Numbered from the stretch's first letter, positions 16,159 through 28,827 are shown. The stretch is DNA of 64,000 nt from Actinomycetales bacterium Actino_02 (GCA_001603275.1 LUYM01000020.1:1-64000); one strand, 5' to 3'. Translations and numbers: made by a program. Notes: generated from the sequence alone by a model not told the origin.

Positions 16159-16866
16159 TCAGGCGGCCTCGCGGCGCTTGACCCAAGGGATCACTCGCAG
16201 GGTGACCGGAAGCATCACGGCCTCGACTGCGACCTTGTAGATCCAGCCGACCAGGAAGAAGTTGCCCACGGCCGGCCACGGCACTGCGTCGCCGCCCAGG
16301 AAGTTGCCCAGCGTGCTCCAGGCGATCAGGCTGAAGACGGCCGTGTCGGCGAGCTCGCCGACGACGGTGGAGCCGATCAGCCGCACCCACAGATTGCGCT
16401 CGCCCCAGCGCTCCTTGATCCGGACCAGGACCAGGGCGTTCAGCAGCTGACCGGCCAGGTAGCCGAGCAGGCTGGCCACCACGAAGCGGGGGACGACGCC
16501 GAGGACGGTGTGCCACGCGTCCTGGTTGGGCCAGTCGGCTGCCGCCGGCGCGATGTCCACGAGCACGAAGGTCAGTGACATCACCGCGGCCAGCACGAAG
16601 CCGGTGATGATCGTCCGGTTGGCTCGGCGCAGGCCGTACACCTCAGCCAGGACGTCGCCGAGGATGTAGGTGAGCGGGAACAGAATCGCGCCGCCATCGG
16701 TGAGGATCGGCAGCAGTTGCGCCCCACCGACGCTCCAGTCGGGGCCGAAGGCGATCAGTTTGGTTGCGCCGATGTTCGAGATCAACAGCATCCCGACGAA
16801 GGCGGCAACGACCAGGTCGTACACCGATCGGCTCGGACGGGTCTCCAGCGTGGCGAGTTCAGGCAC
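16159..16866 (-). CDS. yhhQ: Queuosine precursor transporter, VUT/YhhQ family
   Basis: A 235-residue integral membrane protein with about six helices. Family hallmarks include L-L-I-S-N-I-G-A-T-K near the first helix, P-L-T-Y-I-L-G-D-V-L-A-E-V-Y-G-L in helix 3, and G-E-L-A-D-T-A-V-F in helix 5. YhhQ imports queuosine precursors (preQ0/preQ1) for tRNA modification. GTG 16866 is preceded on the minus strand by TACACT 8 nt upstream and no Shine-Dalgarno site, so it is probably leaderless. I saw no preQ1 riboswitch in the short upstream gap. Its neighbours are unrelated. Confidence 0.92.
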   Translation of the reverse strand: MPELATLETRPSRSVYDLVVAAFVGMLLISNIGATKLIAFGPDWSVGGAQLLPILTDGGAILFPLTYILGDVLAEVYGLRRANRTIITGFVLAAVMSLTFVLVDIAPAAADWPNQDAWHTVLGVVPRFVVASLLGYLAGQLLNALVLVRIKERWGERNLWVRLIGSTVVGELADTAVFSLIAWSTLGNFLGGDAVPWPAVGNFFLVGWIYKVAVEAVMLPVTLRVIPWVKRREAA

Positions 16867-17000
16867 GAGTGCGGAGTGTAGTCGGCGTCCGGCTCAGCCA
16901 GCGACCCCCAGTACGGCCGGTGCCGGGCGACGTGCGCACAGCCGGCACTCGATCCGCACGGTGGCTCGCGACCAGCGATGCCGAGTGGCAGGCTAAGGAC

Positions 17001-17435
17001 ATGAGCGACTTTGACGAAGAAGTCCCGGACGAGGCCGAACAGCTCGACCAGCTGCAGCCCGAGGAGACCTTGCTCGATCGCGGCGTCTCCGACGTGCTCG
17101 ATGAGGGCTACGTCAGCGCCGAAAACTGGTCGCCTGCCCAAGGCTTCGGCAACACTGCTGCCGAGATGCGCCAGGGTGAGAACCTCGAGATGCGGGTTGC
17201 CCAAGAACTGCCCGAGACCACCGAGCCGGGTGAACCGTGGCGTCCCGAACCGGGCGAGCGGCGACAGGTGGGCGGCGAGCGAGCCGGACGCATTGTCGCG
17301 GCCGGGGGCGGCCTGGACGGTGAGGACACCGAGTCTCAGAGCATCGGCCAAGACGTCGGCATCGACGGAGGAGCGGCCACCGCGGAGGAAGCCGCCATGC
17401 ACATCATCGATGACCGTGACAATGACGAAGCCTGA
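17001..17435 (+). CDS. DUF5709 family protein
   Basis: A 144-residue very acidic soluble protein. It matches the actinobacterial DUF5709 pattern: L-D-R-G-V-S-D-V-L-D-E-G-Y near 25-37, S-A-E-N-W-S-P near 39, then a Pro/Glu-rich middle and a D-G-G-A-A-T-A-E-E-A-A-M-H-I tail. Function unknown. ATG 17001 is the first sensible start; the preceding AAGGAC could be a very close ribosome site, or CAGGCT at 16989-16994 a leaderless -10. Its 3' end overlaps the start of the prolyl aminopeptidase gene by about 14 bp. Confidence 0.85.
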   Translation: MSDFDEEVPDEAEQLDQLQPEETLLDRGVSDVLDEGYVSAENWSPAQGFGNTAAEMRQGENLEMRVAQELPETTEPGEPWRPEPGERRQVGGERAGRIVAAGGGLDGEDTESQSIGQDVGIDGGAATAEEAAMHIIDDRDNDEA

Positions 17436-18414
17436 CCCGCAGCGGCTCGATCCGCGCTACCCGCCGATCGAGCCGTACCTGACCGGAAGGCTCGAGGTCG
17501 GGGACGGCCACAGACTCTACTTCGAGGAGGTCGGCAACCCCGACGGTAAGCCGGCCGTGTTCGTCCATGGCGGGCCGGGCGGCGGCCTGGTGCCGGACTA
17601 CCGGCGATTCTTCGACCCGTCGAAGTATCGGGTGATCCTGTTCGATCAGCGTGGCTGCGGACGCAGCACGCCACACGCGTCCGCCCCGGACGCCGACCTG
17701 AGCACCAACACCACCTGGCATCTGGTCGCCGACATCGAGAAGCTGCGCGTCGATCGTGGCGTCGACTCCTGGCTGGTTTTCGGTGGCTCCTGGGGCAGCT
17801 CGCTGGCGCTGGCCTATGCCGAGAAGTATCCGCAGCGCGTCACAGAGCTGGTCCTGCGCGGCATCTTCACGCTGCGTCGCAGCGAGCTCGACTGGTACTA
17901 CAACGGCGGAGCCGGCAACATCGCCCCGGAGTGGTGGCGCAGCTTCGAGGCGCCGCTGCCCGAGGGTTTCGCCGGGGATCGGATCGCCAAGTTCAATGAG
18001 CTGCTCTTCGACCCCGACCCGGCCGTCCATCTGCCCGCCGGAATCGCCTGGACGACCTGGGAGGCGGCCACCTCGACCCTGGAGTTCGACCCGGACCACG
18101 TCGAAGCGTTCTCCGACCCATCCTTTGCTCTGGCCTTCGCGCGGATCGAGAACCACTACTTCCACAACGCCGGCTGGTTCCGGGAGGGCCAGTTGCTCGA
18201 CGAGGTGGACACGATCCGGCACATCCCCGGAGTGATCGTCCAGGGCCGCTACGACCTGCCGTGCCCGATCACCACCGCCGACGCCCTGCATCGGGCTTGG
18301 CCGGAGGCCGACTACCACGTGGTGTTGGCCGGCCATGCCGCCGGCGAGCCGGAGATCGCCAAACAACTGGTGGCGGCCACCGACCGGTTTGCCGCCAACT
18401 GGCCGCTTCACTAG
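17422..18414 (+). CDS. pip: Prolyl aminopeptidase (alpha/beta hydrolase, S33)
   Basis: A 330-residue proline iminopeptidase, which removes N-terminal Pro from peptides in the cytosol. Visible motifs: oxyanion-hole H-G-G-P-G-G-G near 45, D-Q-R-G-C-G-R-S-T-P-H near 75, and the nucleophile elbow G-G-S-W-G-S near 116. A C-terminal G-R-Y-D-L-P-C-P carries the acid, and the last His is in A-G-H-A-A-G. Length fits the family (310-335). ATG 17422 is chosen; ATG 17410 in the same frame would add four residues. It overlaps the DUF5709 gene, so it is probably co-transcribed with it. Confidence 0.93.
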   Translation: MTKPDPQRLDPRYPPIEPYLTGRLEVGDGHRLYFEEVGNPDGKPAVFVHGGPGGGLVPDYRRFFDPSKYRVILFDQRGCGRSTPHASAPDADLSTNTTWHLVADIEKLRVDRGVDSWLVFGGSWGSSLALAYAEKYPQRVTELVLRGIFTLRRSELDWYYNGGAGNIAPEWWRSFEAPLPEGFAGDRIAKFNELLFDPDPAVHLPAGIAWTTWEAATSTLEFDPDHVEAFSDPSFALAFARIENHYFHNAGWFREGQLLDEVDTIRHIPGVIVQGRYDLPCPITTADALHRAWPEADYHVVLAGHAAGEPEIAKQLVAATDRFAANWPLH

Positions 18415-18443
18415 CGGGGCTACGATTGCCATCTGACCTTTCC

Positions 18444-18449
18444 AGGAGG
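18444..18449 (+). promoter_or_regulatory. Shine-Dalgarno site that selects the CTG start of phoH
   Basis: A perfect AGGAGG, 5 nt before an in-frame CTG at 18455. No ATG, GTG or TTG lies in frame between the upstream stop (18434) and Met codon 18515. Confidence 0.75.
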
Positions 18450-18454
18450 ACGCG

Positions 18455-19441
18455 CTGAACCAGCCGCAGGAGTCGACCGCAGAGCGTCGAGTCGCCATCC
18501 CCGTTTCGATCAACATGGTCTCTGTGCTCGGCCCACGAGATGAGTTTCTGCGCATCCTCGAAGCCGGGCTGGACGCCGACATTCACGTCCGTGGCAACGA
18601 GATCACCTTCTCCGGATCGCCGGACGAGGTGGCCCGCGCGGCCGACGTGCTCACCGAGCTGATCACGATCGTGCGCACCGGCCAGGGGCTGGCCGCCGAC
18701 ACCGTGGAGCGGGTGCTGGGGATGGCCGGCGAAGAGGTGAGCCCGGCGGAGGTGCTCACTCAGGACATCCTCTCCAGCCGCGGCAAGACGATTCGTCCCA
18801 AGACGCTGAACCAGAAGCGCTACGTGGACGCCATCGATGCCCATACCGTGGTCTTCGGGATCGGTCCGGCCGGCACCGGCAAGACTTACCTGGCCATGGC
18901 CAAGGCCGTCCAGGCGTTGCAGGCCAAGGAAGTCAACCGGATCATCCTGACCCGTCCGGCCATCGAGGCGGGGGAGCGGCTCGGCTTCCTGCCGGGCACT
19001 CTCAACGACAAGATCGACCCCTACCTGCGGCCCCTCTACGACGCGCTGCACGACATGATCGATCCCGAATCGGTGCCGCGGCTGCTGACCGCCGGCACGA
19101 TCGAGGTCGCTCCGCTGGCCTACATGCGCGGACGCACCCTGAACGACGCCTTCATCATCCTGGATGAGGCCCAGAACACGTCGATGGAACAGATGAAGAT
19201 GTTCCTGACCCGGCTCGGCTTCGGGGCAAAGATGGTGGTCACCGGGGACGTCACCCAGATCGACCTGCCCGGCGGCACCAAGAGCGGGCTGACCATGGTG
19301 GAGGAGATCCTCGATGGGGTCACCGACATCGCTTTCTGCCGCTTGACCAGCCATGATGTCGTCCGGCATCGGTTGGTCGGACGGATCGTGGCCGCCTACG
19401 ACCGCTTCGAGGCGACGCTGCCCCAGCCCAGGAGGAACTGA
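18455..19441 (+). CDS. phoH: PhoH-like ATPase, probable CTG start
   Basis: A 328-residue PhoH-family P-loop ATPase. Residues 20-100 form the N-terminal KH-like part (S-I-N-M-V-S-V-L-G-P-R-D-E); Walker A G-P-A-G-T-G-K-T is at 137-144; Walker B I-L-D-E-A-Q-N-T is near 240; G-D-V-T-Q near 265 is sensor-like. The family is linked to RNA metabolism and sits before ybeY in many bacteria. An ATG at 18515 would cut into the conserved N-terminus and has no ribosome site. CTG 18455 has an ideal one and restores the usual S-I-N-M-V lead-in. The stop overlaps the ybeY ATG by 1 bp. Confidence 0.92.
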   Translation: MNQPQESTAERRVAIPVSINMVSVLGPRDEFLRILEAGLDADIHVRGNEITFSGSPDEVARAADVLTELITIVRTGQGLAADTVERVLGMAGEEVSPAEVLTQDILSSRGKTIRPKTLNQKRYVDAIDAHTVVFGIGPAGTGKTYLAMAKAVQALQAKEVNRIILTRPAIEAGERLGFLPGTLNDKIDPYLRPLYDALHDMIDPESVPRLLTAGTIEVAPLAYMRGRTLNDAFIILDEAQNTSMEQMKMFLTRLGFGAKMVVTGDVTQIDLPGGTKSGLTMVEEILDGVTDIAFCRLTSHDVVRHRLVGRIVAAYDRFEATLPQPRRN

Positions 19442-19893
19442 TGATTGAGCTCAACAACGAGTCCGGCGAGGCCGTCGACACCGAACGGCTGACCCAGCTG
19501 GCCACCTTCGCCCTCGATGCGCTGCGGATCCACCCGGAAGCCGAGCTGTCGATCGTGCTGGTCGACGAGGACACCATGAGTGCCTACCACGAGCGGTTCA
19601 TGGGTGAGCCCGGGCCGACCGACGTGCTCAGCTTCCCGATGGACGAACTGCGCGCGCCGGAGCCCGATGAGGAACCGCCGCTGGGGCTGCTCGGCGACAT
19701 CGTGTTGTGCCCGAAGGTGACCGCAGCGCAGGCCGCCAGTATGGGTCGCACTCCGGAGGAGGAGGCCGACTACCTGCTCATCCACGGGCTGCTGCACCTG
19801 CTCGGCCACGATCATGCCGAGCCGGACGAGAAGAAGGTCATGTTCGACCTCAATGACAAGATCATCGCGGCCTGGACGGCCAGCCGCAGCTGA
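19441..19893 (+). CDS. ybeY: Endoribonuclease / rRNA maturation factor YbeY
   Basis: A 150-residue YbeY (UPF0054) metalloprotein with the zinc motif H-G-x-L-H-L-x-G-H-D-H at about 115-125. It takes part in 16S rRNA 3'-end maturation and ribosome quality control. The start overlaps the phoH stop (TGATG) and GGAGGA lies 5 nt upstream. It normally continues into the CorC-like gene; here the mocR/yczE pair interrupts. Length and sequence are typical. Confidence 0.96.
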   Translation: MIELNNESGEAVDTERLTQLATFALDALRIHPEAELSIVLVDEDTMSAYHERFMGEPGPTDVLSFPMDELRAPEPDEEPPLGLLGDIVLCPKVTAAQAASMGRTPEEEADYLLIHGLLHLLGHDHAEPDEKKVMFDLNDKIIAAWTASRS

Positions 19894-19895
19894 GC

Positions 19896-21344
19896 TCAGG
19901 CCACCACCGGGCGCAGCGGTGCGGTGGCGGGCCTGCCTGGCGAGTCCATGACGTTGCGCCACGCCGAGCCGAGTCGGCGCATCGCGTCGGTCACCACGGC
20001 GGGCGGGTCCTTGTAGGGAAGCCTGACGAAGCTCTCCAGCCCGTGGTGCACGGCGAACTGCGGACCGGGGCTGACCAAGAGGCCGACATCGCGAGCGGCC
20101 GCCGCGAGCTGGCGGGAGCGCGGCGCCGGCAGCTCTACCCACAGGCTCAGCCCGCCGGCCGGCACCGTCCACCTCGCTCCCGGAATCGCCCGCGGCAGGG
20201 CCTCGATCATCGCCTGGCGCGACGTCTGCAAAGCCGTCCGGGTCTCCGGGTGCAGCCCTGGACGCGACCTCAGCAGCTCGGCAAGGGCCAGTTGCTCGAG
20301 GATTGGCGCGCCCAAATCGTCGGCGATTCGGGCTTGCAGCAATCGGGCCATCAGCGGACGCGGCACCCGCAGCCAGCCAACCCGCAGGCCGCCCCAGTGT
20401 GACTTCGATGAACTGCCCACCAGGATCGTCGAGGAGAGATGGGCGGCGAAGGGCAGCGGACGGACAACTTCGTCCAGTTCGACTTCGAGCATCGTCTCGT
20501 CCACGATCGCCACAGTTCCCGCACGTCGTAGAGCGGCGGCGAGGCGCTCGCGTTCGCCGTCGGCCATCAGCGCCCCGGTCGGATTGTGGAAGTCGAGGAT
20601 CAGCTGGGCGGCCACCGGGCGAACTGCTGAGATGGTGCTGGTTGCGGCGTCGAGGTCCCACCCGTCCGGCTCTACGGTGACGGGGCTCAGTCGGGCCCCC
20701 GAGCGTCGGGCCGCCTCGACTGAGTTCGGATAGGACGGGCTCTCCACCAGCACCGGGTCGCCGGGACGGGTCAGTGCGCGCACCGCAAGGCTGACCCCCG
20801 ACAGCGCCCCGCCGACCACCAGAATCTGGTCGGGGTCGGTAGGCAGCCCCCGCTGTGCGTAGCGCTCGGCGATCAGGGCCTGCAACTGGGGGAGCCCGGC
20901 TGTGGCATAGCCGGTGCCGGCCAGATAGCTGGGCAGCTGCTGGACGGCCTTGGCGTAGGCCTCTGCGGTGCCGGCCGGGGCCCGAGTCGCCGCGCAGGTG
21001 AGGTCGAGCAGTTCGTCGCTGGTCTCGTAGCCGGGCAGCAGCGCTCCGCCGACGCCGACTCGTCCGCGGCCTAGTGGCAGCGTGGCCACGTGCCCAGAGC
21101 CCTGCCGCGCGGAGAGGAAGCCGTCGTCGACCAGCAGCGAGTACGCCCTGGTCACCGTGGTTCTGCTGAGTCCGAGGGCCTGGCTGAGCCGCCGTTCGCT
21201 GGGAAGGGCCTGGCCGCTGGGTAGCCGTCCATCGGCGATCAGCAGCCGCAAGTTGTCGGCCAGCCAGCGGTAGGCCGGCGCGTCCGCATCCGGCGCGCCG
21301 AGCAGCCCGACGAGGCGAGTCATTCCGATGCTGGGCAGTGCCAC
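19896..21344 (-). CDS. MocR-family regulator (GntR HTH plus aminotransferase-like domain)
   Basis: A 482-residue MocR/PdxR-type regulator. The N-terminal GntR winged helix (about 20-85) has P-S-E-R-R-L-S-Q-A-L-G-L-S-R-T-T-V-T-R-A-Y. A fold-type-I PLP domain follows, with N-P-T-G near 235 and Lys314 in S-S-S-K-S-H-W-G-G-L-R-V-G as the likely PLP Schiff-base residue. GTG 21344 is chosen because AAGGTGG precedes it and the palindrome at 21361-21387 then stays outside the gene; ATG 21395 and ATG 21323 are alternatives. It is divergent from yczE, a known pairing (YczR/YczE-type MocR systems), and probably controls it. It converges on ybeY with a 2-bp gap. Confidence 0.9.
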   Translation of the reverse strand: MALPSIGMTRLVGLLGAPDADAPAYRWLADNLRLLIADGRLPSGQALPSERRLSQALGLSRTTVTRAYSLLVDDGFLSARQGSGHVATLPLGRGRVGVGGALLPGYETSDELLDLTCAATRAPAGTAEAYAKAVQQLPSYLAGTGYATAGLPQLQALIAERYAQRGLPTDPDQILVVGGALSGVSLAVRALTRPGDPVLVESPSYPNSVEAARRSGARLSPVTVEPDGWDLDAATSTISAVRPVAAQLILDFHNPTGALMADGERERLAAALRRAGTVAIVDETMLEVELDEVVRPLPFAAHLSSTILVGSSSKSHWGGLRVGWLRVPRPLMARLLQARIADDLGAPILEQLALAELLRSRPGLHPETRTALQTSRQAMIEALPRAIPGARWTVPAGGLSLWVELPAPRSRQLAAAARDVGLLVSPGPQFAVHHGLESFVRLPYKDPPAVVTDAMRRLGSAWRNVMDSPGRPATAPLRPVVA

Positions 21345-21360
21345 CAGGCCACCTTGCCCG

Positions 21361-21387
21361 GATTGGCTCTTTTTTGCAATGCCAATC
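21361..21387. promoter_or_regulatory. Inverted repeat, probable MocR operator
   Basis: A perfect 7-bp inverted repeat, GATTGGC ... GCCAATC, separated by 13 bp containing a T6 run. It sits in the divergent gap between the MocR gene and yczE, where it could control both promoters. Confidence 0.6.
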
Positions 21388-21404
21388 TTTGTCATCGTGG
21401 ACGC

Positions 21405-22100
21405 ATGGTCCGCACCACTCGTCAGGCTGTCAGCCTTGCTGATCTCAGTCCGATCGCCCAACTGCGCGCCGGGCGATTGGTTCGCCGGCTGCCTCAGCTG
21501 CTGATCGGACTGTGGCTCTACGGCTTTGCGATGGCCATGTTCGTCCGCAGCGGCCTCGGCTTGGATCCCTGGGACGTGTTCCACTCCGGTCTGCAACGGC
21601 TGTTCGGGGTCTCCTTCGGGACGATCGTGATCGCGGTCGGCTTCGCCGTTCTGCTGCTGTGGATCCCGCTGCGTCAGTGGCCGGGCCTGGGCACCATCGC
21701 CAATGCGGTGGTGATCGGGCTGGCCACCGACTCGACGCTGGCGATCATCCCGCAGGCCACCGACTGGCGAATCTCCTGGACGCTGCTGATCGGTGGGCTG
21801 CTGCTCAACGGACTGGCCGGTGGGCTCTACATCGGCTCGCAGCTCGGACCCGGTCCTCGAGATGGGCTGATGACCGGGCTGGCTCGTCGCACCGGCTGGT
21901 CGCTGCGTCTGGTCCGAACCGGCCTGGAGCTGACAGTGCTCGCCGTCGGCTGGCTGCTGGGCGGCGTGGTCGGGATCGGCACCGTTGTGTATGCGCTGGC
22001 CATTGGGCCCTTGGTGCAGTTCTTCCTGCCGCTGGTGATGGTGCGGCTGGACGAGCCGTCGATCGAGCCGGAGGGCGTCGCCGAGCCCATTCAGTGCTGA
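21405..22100 (+). CDS. yczE: YczE/YyaS/YitT-family membrane protein
   Basis: A 231-residue integral membrane protein with five to six helices. Family features: L-Y-G-F-A-M-A-M-F-V-R-S-G-L-G-L-D-P-W-D-V-F near 40-62, and G-S-Q-L-G-P-G-P-R-D-G-L-M-T-G-L-A near 145. ATG 21405 has CATCGT 6 nt upstream and no Shine-Dalgarno site, as at other apparently leaderless starts here. The substrate is unknown; family members next to MocR regulators are thought to be transporters under PLP-linked control. It is inserted, with the MocR gene, between ybeY and the CorC gene. Confidence 0.88.
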   Translation: MVRTTRQAVSLADLSPIAQLRAGRLVRRLPQLLIGLWLYGFAMAMFVRSGLGLDPWDVFHSGLQRLFGVSFGTIVIAVGFAVLLLWIPLRQWPGLGTIANAVVIGLATDSTLAIIPQATDWRISWTLLIGGLLLNGLAGGLYIGSQLGPGPRDGLMTGLARRTGWSLRLVRTGLELTVLAVGWLLGGVVGIGTVVYALAIGPLVQFFLPLVMVRLDEPSIEPEGVAEPIQC

Positions 22101-22160
22101 TCCGGCCGTGGGCCGGTAGGATGAGCGTCCACTAACCCGGACGAGGCGTGTGAGCACCCT

Positions 22161-23489
22161 TTGACCCAGAATGACTGGATCCTGGCGGCGGTAGCCGCCC
22201 TCAGTGTGGTGCTGGCCGCACTCTTGACCGCGGCCGAAGCCGCTCTGACCGGCGTGTCGCGCGCTCGAGCCGAGAGCCTGATCGACGAAGGACGGCCCGG
22301 CGGGCGGCGGCTGCTGATGATCGCCCAAGACCCGGCACCGGCCCTGAACAGTTCGCTCTTCCTGCGGATCCTGTTCGAGGTGATCGCCACCGTCAGCGTG
22401 GGCTGGATCTTCTTCGCGCACTTCAGCCAGCTGTGGGAGCAACTCGTCTACCCGGTGCTGGCCATGGTGCTGGTGTCCTTCATCATCTTGGGCGTCGCGC
22501 CACGAACTCTGGGCCGCCAGCACTCCGACGCGGTCGCGCTGGCTGCGGCCGGGCCGCTGAGCGTGCTTTCGGTGGTGCTCGGCCCGGTCTCTCAGTTGAT
22601 GATCCTGATCGGCAATGCGCTCACCCCGGGCAAGGGCTTCGCCGAAGGCCCGTTCACCTCCGAGGCGGAGTTGCGCGAGCTCGTCGACATCGCTGAGGCC
22701 CGTGAACTGATCGAGGCCGACGAACGCAAGATGATCCACTCGGTCTTCGAGCTGGGCGACACGATCGTCAAGGAAGTCATGGTGCCCCGCACCGAGATGG
22801 TCTACATCGAGCGCACTAAGACCGTCCGGCAAGGGGTGTCGCTGGCGCTGCGGTCCGGCTTCAGCCGGATTCCGGTGATCGGCGAAGACGTGGACGACAT
22901 CGTGGGGATCCTGTACTTGAAGGACATGATCCGGCGGATGTACGACAACCCGCAGGCGCAAACCTCCGAGGCTGTGGACACCCTGATGCGTCCGCCGACC
23001 TTCTGCCCGGACTCCAAGCCCGTGGACGAACTGCTCCGCGAGATGCAGCTGACCCGTAGCCACGTGGTGATCGTGGTGGACGAGTTCGGTGGCACCGCCG
23101 GGCTGGCCACCATCGAGGACGTCCTGGAGGAGATCGTCGGCGAGATCGTCGACGAGTACGACCAGGAGGTGGCTCCGATCACCGAGTTGGGCGATGGCCG
23201 ATTCCGGGTCTCGGCCCGGCTGGGCATCGAGGATCTCGGTGAGCTGTTCGGCCTCAACGTCGACGACGACGATGTCGACACCGTGCTCGGCCTGATGGCC
23301 AAGCAGCTGAACAAGGTGCCTATCCCCGGTTCGGTCGTCCGCTGGGAGGGCATCGAACTGACCGCCGAGCGAGGCAGTGGACGCCGGCACTCGATCCAGA
23401 CGATTCTGGCGGCGCTGGCCGCCGATGACGACCCGGCCGCGGAGGCCGCTGCCAAGCTGGCCACCGAGTCGGCCAGGAGGAACACATGA
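22161..23489 (+). CDS. CNNM/CorC (HlyC/CorC) family membrane protein
   Basis: A 442-residue protein: DUF21/CNNM membrane domain (about 1-140, about three helices), paired CBS domains (about 205-330, including V-P-R-T-E-M-V and V-I-V-V-D-E-F-G-G-T-A-G-L), and a C-terminal CorC_HlyC domain (about 345-425). Related proteins act in magnesium/cobalt efflux or ion homeostasis. The TTG at 22161 is the only in-frame start near the domain beginning; the ribosome site is weak. TAGGAT at 22118-22123 could be the -10. The stop overlaps the era ATG (ATGA). Confidence 0.9.
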   Translation: MTQNDWILAAVAALSVVLAALLTAAEAALTGVSRARAESLIDEGRPGGRRLLMIAQDPAPALNSSLFLRILFEVIATVSVGWIFFAHFSQLWEQLVYPVLAMVLVSFIILGVAPRTLGRQHSDAVALAAAGPLSVLSVVLGPVSQLMILIGNALTPGKGFAEGPFTSEAELRELVDIAEARELIEADERKMIHSVFELGDTIVKEVMVPRTEMVYIERTKTVRQGVSLALRSGFSRIPVIGEDVDDIVGILYLKDMIRRMYDNPQAQTSEAVDTLMRPPTFCPDSKPVDELLREMQLTRSHVVIVVDEFGGTAGLATIEDVLEEIVGEIVDEYDQEVAPITELGDGRFRVSARLGIEDLGELFGLNVDDDDVDTVLGLMAKQLNKVPIPGSVVRWEGIELTAERGSGRRHSIQTILAALAADDDPAAEAAAKLATESARRNT

Positions 23490-24397
23490 AATCCGGATTC
23501 GCCTGCTTCGTCGGTCGTCCCAACGCCGGCAAGTCGACTCTGACCAACGCGTTGGTCGGCAGCAAGATCGCGATCGCCTCAGCCAAGCCCCAGACGACGC
23601 GACACATCGTCCGCGGGATTCGCAACACCGCCGACTCCCAGCTGATCCTGGTCGACACACCCGGCCTGCACCGGCCCAGGACTCTGCTCGGGGAGCGACT
23701 GAACGACTTGGTCTATCAGACCTGGTCGGAGGTGGACGTGATCGGGGTCTGCTTGCCGGCCAGCCAGCGGATCGGCCCCGGCGACACCTATTTGGTCGGC
23801 GAGATCGCCAAGCTGGACAGGGTGCCCAAGCTCGTCGCCCTGGCCACCAAGTCCGACCTGGTCAGCAAGGCCCGGCTGGCCGAGCATCTGGTCAAGATCG
23901 CCTCGCTGGAGGAGGAACTCGGGATCCGATGGGAGTCGATCATTCCGGTCTCGGCTCTCACCGGCGACCAGGTCGACGACGTCGCCGCCGAGCTGGTGAA
24001 GCTGCTGCCCGAGGGACCCGCACTGTTCCCCGACGACACCGTCACCGACGAACCGACCGAGACCCGGATCGCCGAACTGATCCGCGAAGCCGTCCTCGAA
24101 GGCGTCGACGACGAGTTGCCGCACTCGGTGGCGGTGACCATCGACGAGATGGGCCAGCGCGAGGGGCGTCCGGCTGATCGTCCGCTGCTGGACATCTTCG
24201 CCTCGATGGTGGTCGAGCGGGATTCCCAGAAGGGGATCATCATCGGTCACCGCGGTGAACGACTGAAGGCTGTCGGCACCGCCGCCCGCCTCCAGATCGC
24301 TGAGCTCGTCGGAATGCCGGTCCATCTGGACCTGCATGTGAAGGTGCTCAAGGACTGGCAGCGCTCGCCGAAGTACCTGGATCGGCTGGGCTTCTAG
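23486..24397 (+). CDS. era: GTPase Era
   Basis: A 303-residue ribosome-assembly GTPase that binds 16S rRNA. G1 is G-R-P-N-A-G-K-S-T (10-18), G3 D-T-P-G near 56, and G4 A-T-K-S-D near 117 (Thr in place of the usual Asn of NKxD). A C-terminal KH domain has G-H-R-G-E-R-L-K-A-V-G near 251. The ATG overlaps the upstream stop and AGGAGGA lies 8 nt ahead. Length is typical. Confidence 0.96.
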   Translation: MKSGFACFVGRPNAGKSTLTNALVGSKIAIASAKPQTTRHIVRGIRNTADSQLILVDTPGLHRPRTLLGERLNDLVYQTWSEVDVIGVCLPASQRIGPGDTYLVGEIAKLDRVPKLVALATKSDLVSKARLAEHLVKIASLEEELGIRWESIIPVSALTGDQVDDVAAELVKLLPEGPALFPDDTVTDEPTETRIAELIREAVLEGVDDELPHSVAVTIDEMGQREGRPADRPLLDIFASMVVERDSQKGIIIGHRGERLKAVGTAARLQIAELVGMPVHLDLHVKVLKDWQRSPKYLDRLGF

Positions 24398-24419
24398 GCG
24401 TCCATATTGCGCACACCCT

Positions 24420-24448
24420 TTGCCAAGGGCTGGGACGTGTGACAGCAT
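24420..24448 (+). promoter_or_regulatory. Candidate promoter of the leuA leader
   Basis: TTGCCA (24420-24425), 17 bp, CAGCAT (24443-24448), then 7 nt to ATG 24456. The leader ORF could therefore be translated from a leaderless transcript. Confidence 0.45.
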
Positions 24449-24455
24449 GACTGAC

Positions 24456-24484
24456 ATGTTGTGGGCGCGACTCCTGCTTGTTCG

Positions 24485-24509
<25 letters not shown>
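24456..24509 (+). CDS. leuA leader peptide
   Basis: A 17-residue ORF, MLWARLLLVRRSEASKI, with three successive Leu codons (CTC CTG CTT, 24471-24479) plus an earlier Leu codon at position 2 (TTG), 64 bp before leuA. An in-frame ATG at 24447 would add three residues. Its last codons form one arm of the attenuator hairpin, the expected design for ribosome-mediated leucine sensing. Confidence 0.75.
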
Positions 24510-26357
<1,848 letters not shown>

Positions 26358-26372
26358 TCCCGAACAATCGCT

Positions 26373-28714
<2,342 letters not shown>

Positions 28715-28720
28715 GGCGTC

Positions 28721-28726
28721 AGCCTA
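28721..28726 (-). promoter_or_regulatory. -10 box of a probable leaderless uppS promoter
   Basis: TAGGCT on the minus strand, followed by exactly 6 nt and the GTG start. Confidence 0.55.
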
Positions 28727-28770
28727 GCCAGCGGCGGGCCGCGGAGGCGTGTTCTCCCTCCGCGAACAGA

Positions 28771-28791
28771 CTTGAGTCCTACAGGCTCAAG
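28771..28791. promoter_or_regulatory. HAIR element (HspR operator)
   Basis: CTTGAGT-N7-GCTCAAG, one mismatch from the HAIR consensus CTTGAGT-N7-ACTCAAG, flanked by a matching A and T. It lies 88 bp before hsp20, just upstream of a TTGATT -35-like hexamer (28795-28800). Confidence 0.8.
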
Positions 28792-28827
28792 TCCTTGATT
28801 CGGATCGGAACCGGGGGCACACTGGCA

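Noticed and set aside
21345-23660. N-terminal extension of the MocR gene across yczE and the CorC gene (total open frame of about 1250 codons)
   Set aside because: The extension is antisense to two well-supported genes. The MocR protein is complete from about 21344, and its operator-like repeat lies just upstream.
24398-24455. T-box riboswitch upstream of leuA
   Set aside because: The leader is too short, there is no specifier stem or T-box sequence, and a leader peptide with Leu codons explains it better.
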